Positions 7,537 through 14,633 of a DNA stretch of 32,425 nucleotides are shown piece after piece. The notes beneath the pieces were generated by a model that worked only from the letters and a program-made list of their open reading frames with translations, did not search any database and was not told the DNA's origin. The first letter of the stretch is position 1. Each line of letters opens with the position of its first letter. Source of the DNA: Flavobacteriaceae bacterium (GTDB taxonomy: Bacteria > Bacteroidota > Bacteroidia > Flavobacteriales > Flavobacteriaceae); contig JABDNT010000054.1 in assembly GCA_013043685.1 (NCBI GenBank), positions 1 to 32,425 of the forward strand, read 5' to 3'. A program made the position numbers and the translations under genes.

Positions 7537-8943
7537 ATGAAAAAAATAGTTACAATAATTACCGTACTAATAAGTTCAATGATGATTGCGCAGGTTCCTT
7601 GTTCAGGGGGCTTTGCAGCTGGTTTTCCTTGTTCAAATTTTAAATTGATGGGGCAGATCACGAATGCTGCAATGGATGCAGGTGGAGGAAATGATTCCTG
7701 GGGATGGACCGATCCGCAGGATGGCAAGGAATATGCTTTAGTCGGGCTTACAAACGGTACGGCCTTTATAGATATTTCAGACCCAACTGATCCTCAATAC
7801 CTGGGGAAACTTCCAACTCATACAGACCCTAGTATCTGGAGAGACATTAAGGTATACAGCAATCATGCATTTGTTGTAAGTGAAGCTAATAATCACGGAA
7901 TGCAGGTCTTTGACCTAACGCGTTTAAGAAACGTGACCAATCCACCGGTAACTTTCACGGAAGATGCTCATTACAATGGATTCGGAAGTGCGCACAACAT
8001 TGTGATCAATGAAGATACAGGTTATGCCTACGGAGTAGGAACGTCTACTTTCAACGGGGGGCCACATTTTGTAAATATTCAGAATCCTTTAAATCCGGTT
8101 GGAGAGGGAGGATATGCCCTCGATGATTACAGCCACGATGCACAGGTAGTTACCTACAGCGGACCTGATGCCGACTACACGGGCCGGGAGATCCTTATAG
8201 GCAGTAATGAAAATGCCGTTGTGATTGTGGATATTACGGATAAATCAAATCCACAACCAATCGCCTCAACCAGTTATGGCAACGTTGGATATACTCACCA
8301 GGGATGGTTTACGGAAGATCAGAAGTATTTCCTGGTAGGAGACGAATTGGATGAATTCAACGTTGGGTTCAATACACGCACTATTGTGTTCGATTTTACC
8401 GACCTCGATAATCCTCAGTTCGATTTTGAATACTTTGGTACTACGCCGGCAGTAGATCATAACGGATATGTGCTTGGTAACCGATATTATATGGCAAACT
8501 ATTCAGCAGGAATGCGAGCCTTAGATATCAGTGATATAGGCAATGGAAATATTTCAGAATACGGTTATTTCGACACCTTTGCATCAAACGACAACGCGAG
8601 TTTCGATGGTGCCTGGAATGTATATCCATATTTTGCCAGTGGAAATATTGTAATAAGTGGTGATTTCGGATTTACACTAGTTCGTGATGAAAACTTAAGT
8701 GCTGGTGACTTCACAAATTCAGACTTCGCTATTTATCCGAATCCGGCGAATACGGTACTAACTATTTCGTCCAACAATACACCCATACAAACAGTAGTTA
8801 TATATAATGTTCTGGGCCAACAGGTAATGCAATACGCTTTTACTGAAACTGATTCAGAAACAATTAATATTTCCAGCCTGAACGCTGGAGTTTATATAGT
8901 ACAAATCAACAAAACAACCACCAAACGATTGATTGTTAACTAA
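7537..8943 (+). CDS. choice-of-anchor B family beta-propeller with T9SS type A sorting domain (paralog 4)
   Basis: A 468-residue secreted propeller, 19 bases after paralog 3 and probably cotranscribed. The signal peptide ends near MMIAQ and is followed by CSGGFAAGFPC, the family Cys pair. The propeller blocks are WGWTDPQDGKEYA, HGMQVFDLTRLRN, AHNIVINEDTGYAYGVGT, HDAQVVTY, THQGWFTEDQ and DHNGYVLG. The C-terminus is a T9SS type A domain (YPNPANTVLTIS, YNVLGQQV, LNAGVYIVQINK, KRLIVN). Its middle blades are nearly identical to paralog 3 at protein level, while many third codon positions differ, so the two copies are old but constrained. Function unknown. Confidence 0.9.
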   Translation: MKKIVTIITVLISSMMIAQVPCSGGFAAGFPCSNFKLMGQITNAAMDAGGGNDSWGWTDPQDGKEYALVGLTNGTAFIDISDPTDPQYLGKLPTHTDPSIWRDIKVYSNHAFVVSEANNHGMQVFDLTRLRNVTNPPVTFTEDAHYNGFGSAHNIVINEDTGYAYGVGTSTFNGGPHFVNIQNPLNPVGEGGYALDDYSHDAQVVTYSGPDADYTGREILIGSNENAVVIVDITDKSNPQPIASTSYGNVGYTHQGWFTEDQKYFLVGDELDEFNVGFNTRTIVFDFTDLDNPQFDFEYFGTTPAVDHNGYVLGNRYYMANYSAGMRALDISDIGNGNISEYGYFDTFASNDNASFDGAWNVYPYFASGNIVISGDFGFTLVRDENLSAGDFTNSDFAIYPNPANTVLTISSNNTPIQTVVIYNVLGQQVMQYAFTETDSETINISSLNAGVYIVQINKTTTKRLIVN

Positions 8944-8955
8944 TTTTTTGTAGCT

Positions 8956-10329
8956 ATGAAAAGATTATTAACCTACTCTTTAGTCATGATTTTCATGTGC
9001 GGGTTCCACGCCTGTAAAAAAGATGAAAATCCCGAACCGCAAATGAGTGGGACCGATGATGACGATCCTCCAATTGGCACTAATTTCGAGGGTGTTATAG
9101 AGTATGTAAAAACATTTGGAGGAAGTAATGAGGACGAAGCTGCGGCGGTTGTCCAGGCGAATGATGGAGGCTATGTTATGGTAGGTACTACATCCAGCAC
9201 AGATGGTGATATTGTAGACAAGACTACGACCGATCCGGATTATTGGGTGTTAAAAGTAAATGCCGAAGGAGTAAAACAATGGAGTAAGACCTACGGGGGA
9301 ACATCCCCTGATAGAGGTACCGGCATTTCGAAAACTAATGACGGGGGCTATATTCTCTCAGGTCATAGTCGAAGTAATGACGGACATGTAGGAGGCAATG
9401 AAGGATTTCACGACTATTGGATAGTTAAGATCAATTCGGTTGGCGATATTCAATGGGAGACGAATTTTGGTTTTTCAGGAAGTGATCAGGCCTTGAATAT
9501 TATTCAAACCTCCGATGGAGGATATTTCGCCACTGGTTTCCTTGATGTGACCGCAAGCGGTGGTTTAGGAAATGACGGAAGGAATCCGGAACACGGAGTT
9601 GGTGAATATTGGGGAATTAAGATGAATGCCAACGGCGAAAAGCAATGGAGACGGTATTTTGGCGGCTCGAGTAACGACCGAAGCTATGACGTTGTGCAAA
9701 CAGATGATGGAGGCTTCTTAATGATTGGCGCTTCTGAAAGTTCTGACTTCGATATCGTTGATGACAAAGGAAGTTACGATTTCTGGGTTGTAAAAGTTAG
9801 TGCGGCCGGCGATAAAATTTGGACAAAATCCTTTGGAGGTTCAGAAATTGATGTTGCCTATAGTATTGCTAAGGCAACCGACGGTAACTATATTATTGTT
9901 GGTGATACCCGTAGTATCGATCAGGATGTGTCCAATCCACTTGGAAATGCAGATTTATGGGTTGTTAAATTCAATAAAGACAACGGAGCCATAATTTGGG
10001 AGAAAACCTACGGAGGAAACCAATTTGAATCTGCCAGGAGTATTAAACGTCTTGCTAACGGAACGTATCTTATCTCGGGCTCTACCCGATCTGCAAATGG
10101 GGATGTATCCATGAATATTGGGCAAAATGATGCCTGGGTTATGATCATTAATGAAAATGGAACCCTTCAATACGAGAAAACTGTTGGAGGAACGAGCCTG
10201 GACTTCGCAGACGCAGCCATTCAAACCACCGACGATAAAGTAATTGTTGTTGGAAATACCGAAAGCAATGATGTAGACATTACATTGAACAGAGGCATAA
10301 AAGACCTTCTGCTTATAAAAGTTAAATAG
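8956..10329 (+). CDS. lipoprotein with seven tandem propeller-like repeats
   Basis: A 457-residue lipoprotein. The lipobox FHAC places the lipid on Cys20, followed by KKDEN, which fits the lysine-then-two-acids surface-export pattern reported for Bacteroidota lipoproteins. After an acidic linker the rest is seven repeats of about 57 residues, each built as W-x-K-x-[FY]-G-G-S, then D-G-G-[YF], a short strand ending in G-x-T-x-S, D-x-D, and a [YF]W-[VI]-[VI]-K-x strand. Seven such units could close a seven-bladed beta-propeller made only of this repeat. It starts 12 bases after paralog 4 and ends 23 bases before the MbnP gene, so it belongs to the same operon-like run. No enzymatic motif is visible. 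Confidence 0.75.
   Translation: MKRLLTYSLVMIFMCGFHACKKDENPEPQMSGTDDDDPPIGTNFEGVIEYVKTFGGSNEDEAAAVVQANDGGYVMVGTTSSTDGDIVDKTTTDPDYWVLKVNAEGVKQWSKTYGGTSPDRGTGISKTNDGGYILSGHSRSNDGHVGGNEGFHDYWIVKINSVGDIQWETNFGFSGSDQALNIIQTSDGGYFATGFLDVTASGGLGNDGRNPEHGVGEYWGIKMNANGEKQWRRYFGGSSNDRSYDVVQTDDGGFLMIGASESSDFDIVDDKGSYDFWVVKVSAAGDKIWTKSFGGSEIDVAYSIAKATDGNYIIVGDTRSIDQDVSNPLGNADLWVVKFNKDNGAIIWEKTYGGNQFESARSIKRLANGTYLISGSTRSANGDVSMNIGQNDAWVMIINENGTLQYEKTVGGTSLDFADAAIQTTDDKVIVVGNTESNDVDITLNRGIKDLLLIKVK
9103..10326 (+). repeat. seven in-frame protein repeats of about 57 residues
   Basis: The units begin at the protein segments YVKTFGGS, WSKTYGGT, WETNFGFS, WRRYFGGS, WTKSFGGS, WEKTYGGN and YEKTVGGT. The third is longer than the rest, with an inserted glycine-rich loop, and the last is degenerate, losing the DGG and the final tryptophan. 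Confidence 0.8.
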
Positions 10330-10352
10330 ATTAAGTAAAGTAAATTAATTCA

Positions 10353-11150
10353 ATGAGAAAGATTGCCCTTGCCCTAATGACATCCGTTTTTTTAATCGGA
10401 TGTAATAATGATGATGACACACAACCAGCTGTTGTAGAAGTGTCTGTTGATTTCACTTTTACCCAAAACTGGGATGGTGACCCGATTGAAAACTCAGATT
10501 TCGACATTCCGCAGTATACCAATGAGAATGGTGAGATGATGAGTATTTCTAAGTTAGTTTATTTAATTTCCGATGTTACCTTCATTAGCCTTTCTACCGG
10601 TGTTACTTATGACGCCGGGGATTATAACCTGATAAATGTTCGGGACCAAACAAATCTAACCTTTACGCCCGATATCGAGATCCCTGAAGGAGATTACATT
10701 GTCTCTTTTACCTTCGGATTTGATGATGAGGATAATCAGGACGGAATTTACCAGGATCTGAACTCTGCCGATGGTGGATGGAATGTTCCTATGATGCTAG
10801 GTGGTGGATATCACTACATGCGACTGGAAGGTAAATTTATTGACGATACCGGTTCGCTTGAAAACTATGCATATCATACGATTCGTGCAGCCGATACCTC
10901 GACCGATCCTGTTACCTTGCAGGACACCTCCTTTGAAGTTGGTTTAGGACAAATTACAATTGGAAGCAGCACGAACATAGAAGTTCAAATGAACGTGGCA
11001 GAATGGTTCAAAAATCCAAATACCTGGGATCTTAATGTGCTGAGTACCGTGCTTATGCCAAATTTTGACGCCCAAATAATGATGTTCGAGAATGGCTCTA
11101 CTTTTAGCAATTCCCAAGGTGCATTCAGCCTGGGTAGCGTAACGCAATAA
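10353..11150 (+). CDS. MbnP-family copper-binding-type lipoprotein
   Basis: A 265-residue lipoprotein (lipobox LIGC, Cys17, followed by NNDDD) that reads as the MbnP family: a beta-rich body with YLISDVTF, LINVRDQ, YIVSFTFGFDDEDNQDG, then GGWNVPMMLGGGYHYMRLEG and a later AYHTIRA strand. In methanotrophs MbnP binds copper through a site needing a kynurenine made from tryptophan by its partner MbnH. The present protein has four tryptophans (40, 143, 218, 225) and only two histidines (154, 175), so Trp143 near His154 is an attractive candidate, which is my inference. The MbnH-like di-heme gene follows after 9 bases, the classic pairing. The acidic residues after Cys17 suggest surface exposure. 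Confidence 0.82.
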   Translation: MRKIALALMTSVFLIGCNNDDDTQPAVVEVSVDFTFTQNWDGDPIENSDFDIPQYTNENGEMMSISKLVYLISDVTFISLSTGVTYDAGDYNLINVRDQTNLTFTPDIEIPEGDYIVSFTFGFDDEDNQDGIYQDLNSADGGWNVPMMLGGGYHYMRLEGKFIDDTGSLENYAYHTIRAADTSTDPVTLQDTSFEVGLGQITIGSSTNIEVQMNVAEWFKNPNTWDLNVLSTVLMPNFDAQIMMFENGSTFSNSQGAFSLGSVTQ

Positions 11151-11159
11151 TTAAAGATC

Positions 11160-12236
11160 ATGAAGCGTAGTTTAGCTTATATATTTATATGCGGTTTGAT
11201 GTTCGTATCCTGTGCCGATGACCAGGACGACAATGTGAATGGTTATACAGCGACTCCACTGGAACTGGAGATTCCTCCTTTATTTGCCGAGAAGATTCTT
11301 CCTCCGGTGATTCCGGAAGACAATCCGCAAACCGTGGAAGGGGTTGCCCTGGGCAGAAAACTGTTCTTCGATAAAAAGCTATCCGCAGACAATACGTTGG
11401 CATGCGCCGGGTGTCATAGCCAGGCTAATGCCTTTACTGATCCCAGACAGTTTAGTATTGGGATTGATGGGATTGCAGGCACGAGAAATTCGATGCCATT
11501 GTTTAATGTTGCATGGAATTATAATGAGCTATTCTTTTGGGATGGACGAGCCACTTCTGTGGAAAACCAGGCACTGGCACCTGTGACAGATCCAATCGAA
11601 ATGCATAATACCTGGTCCCAGGTTGCAACAACCTTGCAATCCGATGCCCGGTACCCTGTAATGTTTGAAGACGCTTTCGGAACACAATCTATCGATTCTG
11701 TTTTGGTGACCAAAGCGATTGCACAATTTATACGCACGCTGATCTCAGGGAACTCCAAGTTCGATCGTTATCTTGCCGGAACTGAAGAACTAAGTCCTTC
11801 AGAATTGAGTGGCCTGAATATCTTCCTGGATGAGAATCGCGGCGATTGTTTTCATTGCCACGGAAATCCTAATAACCCTCTTTGGACCGATAATATCTTT
11901 CATAACAATGGACTGGATGAATTTCATGAGGATCGCGGTCGTGGAGGAGTTACGGGTGATCCAAGAGAATTCGGAACATTTAAAACACCAAGTTTAAGGA
12001 ATCTGGAATATACAGCACCGTATATGCACGATGGGAGATTTGCAACTATAGACGAGGTAATTAATCACTACAGTGAAGGGTTAGTCTATTCTGAAACTAT
12101 TGATCCGTTGATGAAAAAGGTGGACGAAGGTGGTGTAGGGCTCACTCCCGAAGAAAAAGCCGATCTGAAAGCTTTTCTTCTCACACTATCAGACCCGGAA
12201 TTTATTTCCAATCCTGATTTCCAGGATCCGAATTAA
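11160..12236 (+). CDS. di-heme MbnH/cytochrome c peroxidase-like lipoprotein
   Basis: A 358-residue lipoprotein (lipobox FVSC, Cys18, then ADDQDD). It has two c-type heme sites, CAGCH at 82-86 and CFHCH at 230-234, the layout of the di-heme peroxidase/MauG superfamily. Other family landmarks are GRKLFFDKKLS (65-75), NSMPLFNVAWN (110-120), FFWDGR (126-131), TPSLRNLEYTAPYMHDGRF (276-294) and INHYSEG (301-307). Tyr304 lies where classical peroxidases tend to have a methionine ligand and MauG-like enzymes a tyrosine; an alignment is needed to settle this. Its place directly after the MbnP gene argues for an MbnH role, oxidising a protein tryptophan, more than simple peroxide removal. A weak hairpin follows the stop. 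Confidence 0.88.
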   Translation: MKRSLAYIFICGLMFVSCADDQDDNVNGYTATPLELEIPPLFAEKILPPVIPEDNPQTVEGVALGRKLFFDKKLSADNTLACAGCHSQANAFTDPRQFSIGIDGIAGTRNSMPLFNVAWNYNELFFWDGRATSVENQALAPVTDPIEMHNTWSQVATTLQSDARYPVMFEDAFGTQSIDSVLVTKAIAQFIRTLISGNSKFDRYLAGTEELSPSELSGLNIFLDENRGDCFHCHGNPNNPLWTDNIFHNNGLDEFHEDRGRGGVTGDPREFGTFKTPSLRNLEYTAPYMHDGRFATIDEVINHYSEGLVYSETIDPLMKKVDEGGVGLTPEEKADLKAFLLTLSDPEFISNPDFQDPN

Positions 12237-12258
12237 AATTTTACCGTTTTCCTCCCGT

Positions 12259-12280
12259 AACCCTCAATTCCATTGAGGTT
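12259..12280 (+). terminator. weak hairpin after the MbnH-like gene
   Basis: CCTCAA (12262-12267) can pair with TTGAGG (12273-12278) over a five-base loop, with flanking AA/TT. The following tract (GTTAATTATT) is only partly T-rich, so termination would be inefficient. It sits between the propeller/MbnH block and the SUF promoter. Confidence 0.35.
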
Positions 12281-12336
12281 GTTAATTATTACTTAAAACT
12301 ATAAGGTCATAGTCGTAAAATGTACTTCCACTATGG

Positions 12337-12363
12337 TTGAAAAGCTCTTTTGACGTATATTTG
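12337..12363 (+). promoter_or_regulatory. candidate promoter of the SUF operon
   Basis: TATATTTG at 12356-12363, followed by C, is a full match to the Bacteroidota TAnnTTTG -7 box. A TTG at 12337-12339 lies 16 bases upstream as a possible -33 element. The box ends 30 bases before ATG 12394, so it decides the sufA start: the in-frame TTG start at 12337 would lie inside the promoter. Confidence 0.6.
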
Positions 12364-12393
12364 CATCCTAATTTAGAATTAATCTATTTAGAG

Positions 12394-12723
12394 ATGATCA
12401 AAGTAAGTGACCATGCGAAGTCCAAAATTTCACAGCTAATGTCTGATGACGGTTTTACTGTGGAACAGGATTTTGTGCGTGTTGGAGTAAAGAGCGGCGG
12501 ATGTTCGGGCCTTTCTTATGAGTTAACCTTCGATAAGAAAATAGGAGATGAAGATAAGATGTTTGAAGATAGCCCTGTAAAGATCGTTGTAGATAAGAAA
12601 AGCTTCCTTTACCTGGTAGGGACAACACTGGAGTACAGTGGTGGTTTGAACGGAAAAGGATTTGTTTTTAATAACCCTAATGCGAATCGCACTTGCGGAT
12701 GTGGAGAGAGTTTCTCTCTGTAA
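12394..12723 (+). CDS. sufA: HesB/IscA-type iron-sulfur cluster assembly protein, SufA-like
   Basis: A 109-residue A-type carrier that takes Fe-S clusters from the SufBCD scaffold and passes them to apo-proteins. The three conserved cysteines are visible: one in KSGGCSGLSY and two in the C-terminal CGCGESF. The start is set at ATG 12394 because it yields the usual family N-terminus (IKVSDHAKSKI) and because a strong -7 box occupies 12356-12363; the frame is open further back but that part would be leader. It is the first gene of the SUF operon, with sufB starting 19 bases later. Naming as sufA relies on context, since IscA and SufA are hard to separate by sequence alone. Confidence 0.9.
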   Translation: MIKVSDHAKSKISQLMSDDGFTVEQDFVRVGVKSGGCSGLSYELTFDKKIGDEDKMFEDSPVKIVVDKKSFLYLVGTTLEYSGGLNGKGFVFNNPNANRTCGCGESFSL

Positions 12724-12742
12724 TAATTGCTGAAAAAGAACC

Positions 12743-14191
12743 ATGGGAAAATTCACGGAAGACGATTTAAAAAAAGAACTGGAAACCAAGGAATACGAGT
12801 ATGGGTTCTATACCGATATTGCATCCGAAACGTTTCCTGCAGGTCTCAATGAAGAAATTGTTCGTGCAATTTCTATGAAGAAGGAAGAACCTGAATGGAT
12901 GACCGATTGGCGACTGGAGTCTTTTCGTCATTGGAAAAAGATGATAGAACCGGAATGGGCGAATGTCAAATATGAAAAACCAGATTTTCAGGCAATTTCT
13001 TATTATTCTGCTCCTACTACTAAACCTAAATATGACAGCATAGACGAAGTGGATCCTGAACTTCTCGATACGTTCAACCGTTTGGGAATTTCTCTCGAAG
13101 AACAAAAGAAGTTAGCAGGTGTCGCTGTGGATATTGTGATGGACTCTGTGTCTGTTGCTACCACCTTCAAAAAGACACTGGCTGAAAAAGGAATTATTTT
13201 CTGTTCCATTTCAGAGGCCATTAAAGAGCATCCTGAACTGGTAAAGAAATACATAGGCACGGTTGTGCCTCAAAAGGATAATTTTTATGCAGCATTGAAC
13301 AGTGCTGTATTTAGTGACGGCTCATTCTGTTATATCCCCAAGGGCGTTCGATGTCCAATGGAGCTTTCTACTTATTTCCGAATTAACCAGGCAGGAACCG
13401 GGCAGTTCGAGCGTACCCTTGTTATCGCGGATGAAGGGAGCTATGTGAGCTATCTTGAAGGCTGTACAGCGCCATCAAGGGATGAAAATCAGTTACACGC
13501 CGCAGTGGTAGAATTAATTGCTCTTGACAATGCTGAGATAAAATATTCGACCGTACAGAATTGGTATCCCGGAGGAAAAGACGGAAAAGGCGGAGTATAT
13601 AATTTCGTGACAAAGCGAGGACTCTGTGAAAAAAATGCCAAGATCTCCTGGACACAGGTTGAAACGGGAAGTGCGGTTACCTGGAAATATCCAAGCTGCA
13701 TATTGAAAGGAGATAATTCAATTGGAGAATTCTACTCTATCGCCGTGACCAATAATTACCAGCAGGCTGATACCGGAACAAAAATGATCCACCTCGGAAA
13801 GAATACGCGAAGTACAATTATTTCGAAGGGTATTTCCGCAGGTAAGTCGCAGAATAGCTACCGTGGATTGGTGAAAATTAGTCCGAGGGCCGAAAACGCA
13901 AGGAACTTCTCACAGTGTGACTCCCTTCTTATGGGTAATCAATGTGGGGCCCATACATTTCCCTATATAGAGGCAAAAAATAAATCTGCGAAAATTGAAC
14001 ATGAAGCTACAACGAGTAAGATTGGGGAAGACCAGATTTTCTATTGTAACCAGCGTGGGATAGATACCGAAAAGGCAATAGCCCTCATTGTAAATGGGTT
14101 TAGTAAAGAGGTCTTGAACAAATTACCTATGGAATTCGCTGTAGAAGCACAAAAACTGCTAGAAATTAGCCTTGAAGGCTCTGTTGGATAA
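12743..14191 (+). CDS. sufB: Fe-S cluster assembly protein SufB
   Basis: SufB is the main scaffold of the SufBC2D complex, on which cytosolic Fe-S clusters form. The 482-residue length is standard. Diagnostic segments include [58 protein letters not shown] and [18 protein letters not shown]-type blocks. Two cysteines in [17 protein letters not shown] (392 and 401) are candidates for the sulfur-accepting role, and the C-terminal [18 protein letters not shown] region is the SufC-contacting part typical of SufB. An additional lipoprotein gene lies between it and sufC, 11 bases downstream. Confidence 0.96.
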   Translation: MGKFTEDDLKKELETKEYEYGFYTDIASETFPAGLNEEIVRAISMKKEEPEWMTDWRLESFRHWKKMIEPEWANVKYEKPDFQAISYYSAPTTKPKYDSIDEVDPELLDTFNRLGISLEEQKKLAGVAVDIVMDSVSVATTFKKTLAEKGIIFCSISEAIKEHPELVKKYIGTVVPQKDNFYAALNSAVFSDGSFCYIPKGVRCPMELSTYFRINQAGTGQFERTLVIADEGSYVSYLEGCTAPSRDENQLHAAVVELIALDNAEIKYSTVQNWYPGGKDGKGGVYNFVTKRGLCEKNAKISWTQVETGSAVTWKYPSCILKGDNSIGEFYSIAVTNNYQQADTGTKMIHLGKNTRSTIISKGISAGKSQNSYRGLVKISPRAENARNFSQCDSLLMGNQCGAHTFPYIEAKNKSAKIEHEATTSKIGEDQIFYCNQRGIDTEKAIALIVNGFSKEVLNKLPMEFAVEAQKLLEISLEGSVG

Positions 14192-14202
14192 CCATTAAAT
14201 AT

Positions 14203-14631
14203 ATGAAAATGAAAAAAATCTTTTACTTATTCTTAGTTACAGCCGCTTTAATCTCGTGTAATAATTCAGAAGAGAAAAAGACTGAAAGCACTGAAGAATC
14301 CGTGGAAACAAATGACGATGTCGTTGATGTAAGAATGCCTGTATACAGAGGAGAATTCATCCTAACAGACGAAGCTGCGGTGCTTAAAGGTAAAGACTTC
14401 ATTTACGGCGTGACCTTAGATACTATGGCAAGAGAGCTTGCAGAGCGAGTGGCGCCAATTAAAAGAGATGAGTTCGATATGGTACCAGTGATAGTTACAG
14501 GAGTTGTTTCCGAAAATCCGGCCTTAGCAGAAGGTAAGGAAGTATGGGAAGAGGTAATTACCATAAAGAAAATAATAAATGTGAGTGCGAGGCCATCAGA
14601 GGCAGACGTAAAAATTCAAGACAAAAACTAA
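14203..14631 (+). CDS. small lipoprotein inside the SUF operon, possible OB-fold
   Basis: A 142-residue lipoprotein (lipobox ALISC, Cys19) with a Ser/Glu-rich linker to about residue 45, then a beta-rich domain of about 90 residues beginning VRMPVYRGEF and including AAVLKGKDFIYGV, VPVIVTGVVSE and WEEVITIKKI. The strand pattern and the G-V-V after a VPV strand recall the OB-like C-terminal domain of NlpE-type lipoproteins, but this is only a visual likeness. It sits between sufB and sufC; its stop is two bases before the sufC ATG, implying coupled translation. Why a membrane-anchored protein is made with cytosolic Fe-S machinery is unclear. A second in-frame ATG at 14209 could also be the start. 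Confidence 0.75.
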   Translation: MKMKKIFYLFLVTAALISCNNSEEKKTESTEESVETNDDVVDVRMPVYRGEFILTDEAAVLKGKDFIYGVTLDTMARELAERVAPIKRDEFDMVPVIVTGVVSENPALAEGKEVWEEVITIKKIINVSARPSEADVKIQDKN

Positions 14632-14633
14632 AG

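Larger units (their letters stand above)
2637..8943 (+). repeat. tandem array of four paralogous propeller genes
   Basis: Four consecutive same-strand genes (2637-3884, 4071-5483, 5592-7517, 7537-8943) share one domain of about 360 residues with near-constant blocks such as HGMQVFDLTRLRN and THQ-x-WFTE. They differ in their anchors: lipid in the first, T9SS type A domain in the other three, and an extra HYR-like region in the third. This is gene amplification by duplication followed by divergence. Confidence 0.9.

Noticed and set aside
2637-8943. Propeller array as a mobile element or phase-variation cassette
   Set aside because: No transposase, recombinase, inverted repeats or invertible promoter is visible, and the copies have diverged at DNA level.
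9103-10326. DNA-level tandem repeats in the repeat lipoprotein gene
   Set aside because: The repetition is at protein level only; the DNA of the units is too diverged to count as a simple tandem DNA repeat or slippage tract.
12337-12393. TTG start giving a longer SufA
   Set aside because: A full-match -7 promoter box at 12356-12363 lies inside this stretch and A-type carriers begin near MIKVSD, so it is leader sequence.
14544-14633. Upstream extension of SufC into the lipoprotein gene
   Set aside because: The extension is a basic, low-complexity reading of the other gene's frame, and SufC proteins start at the MLQIKEL position.
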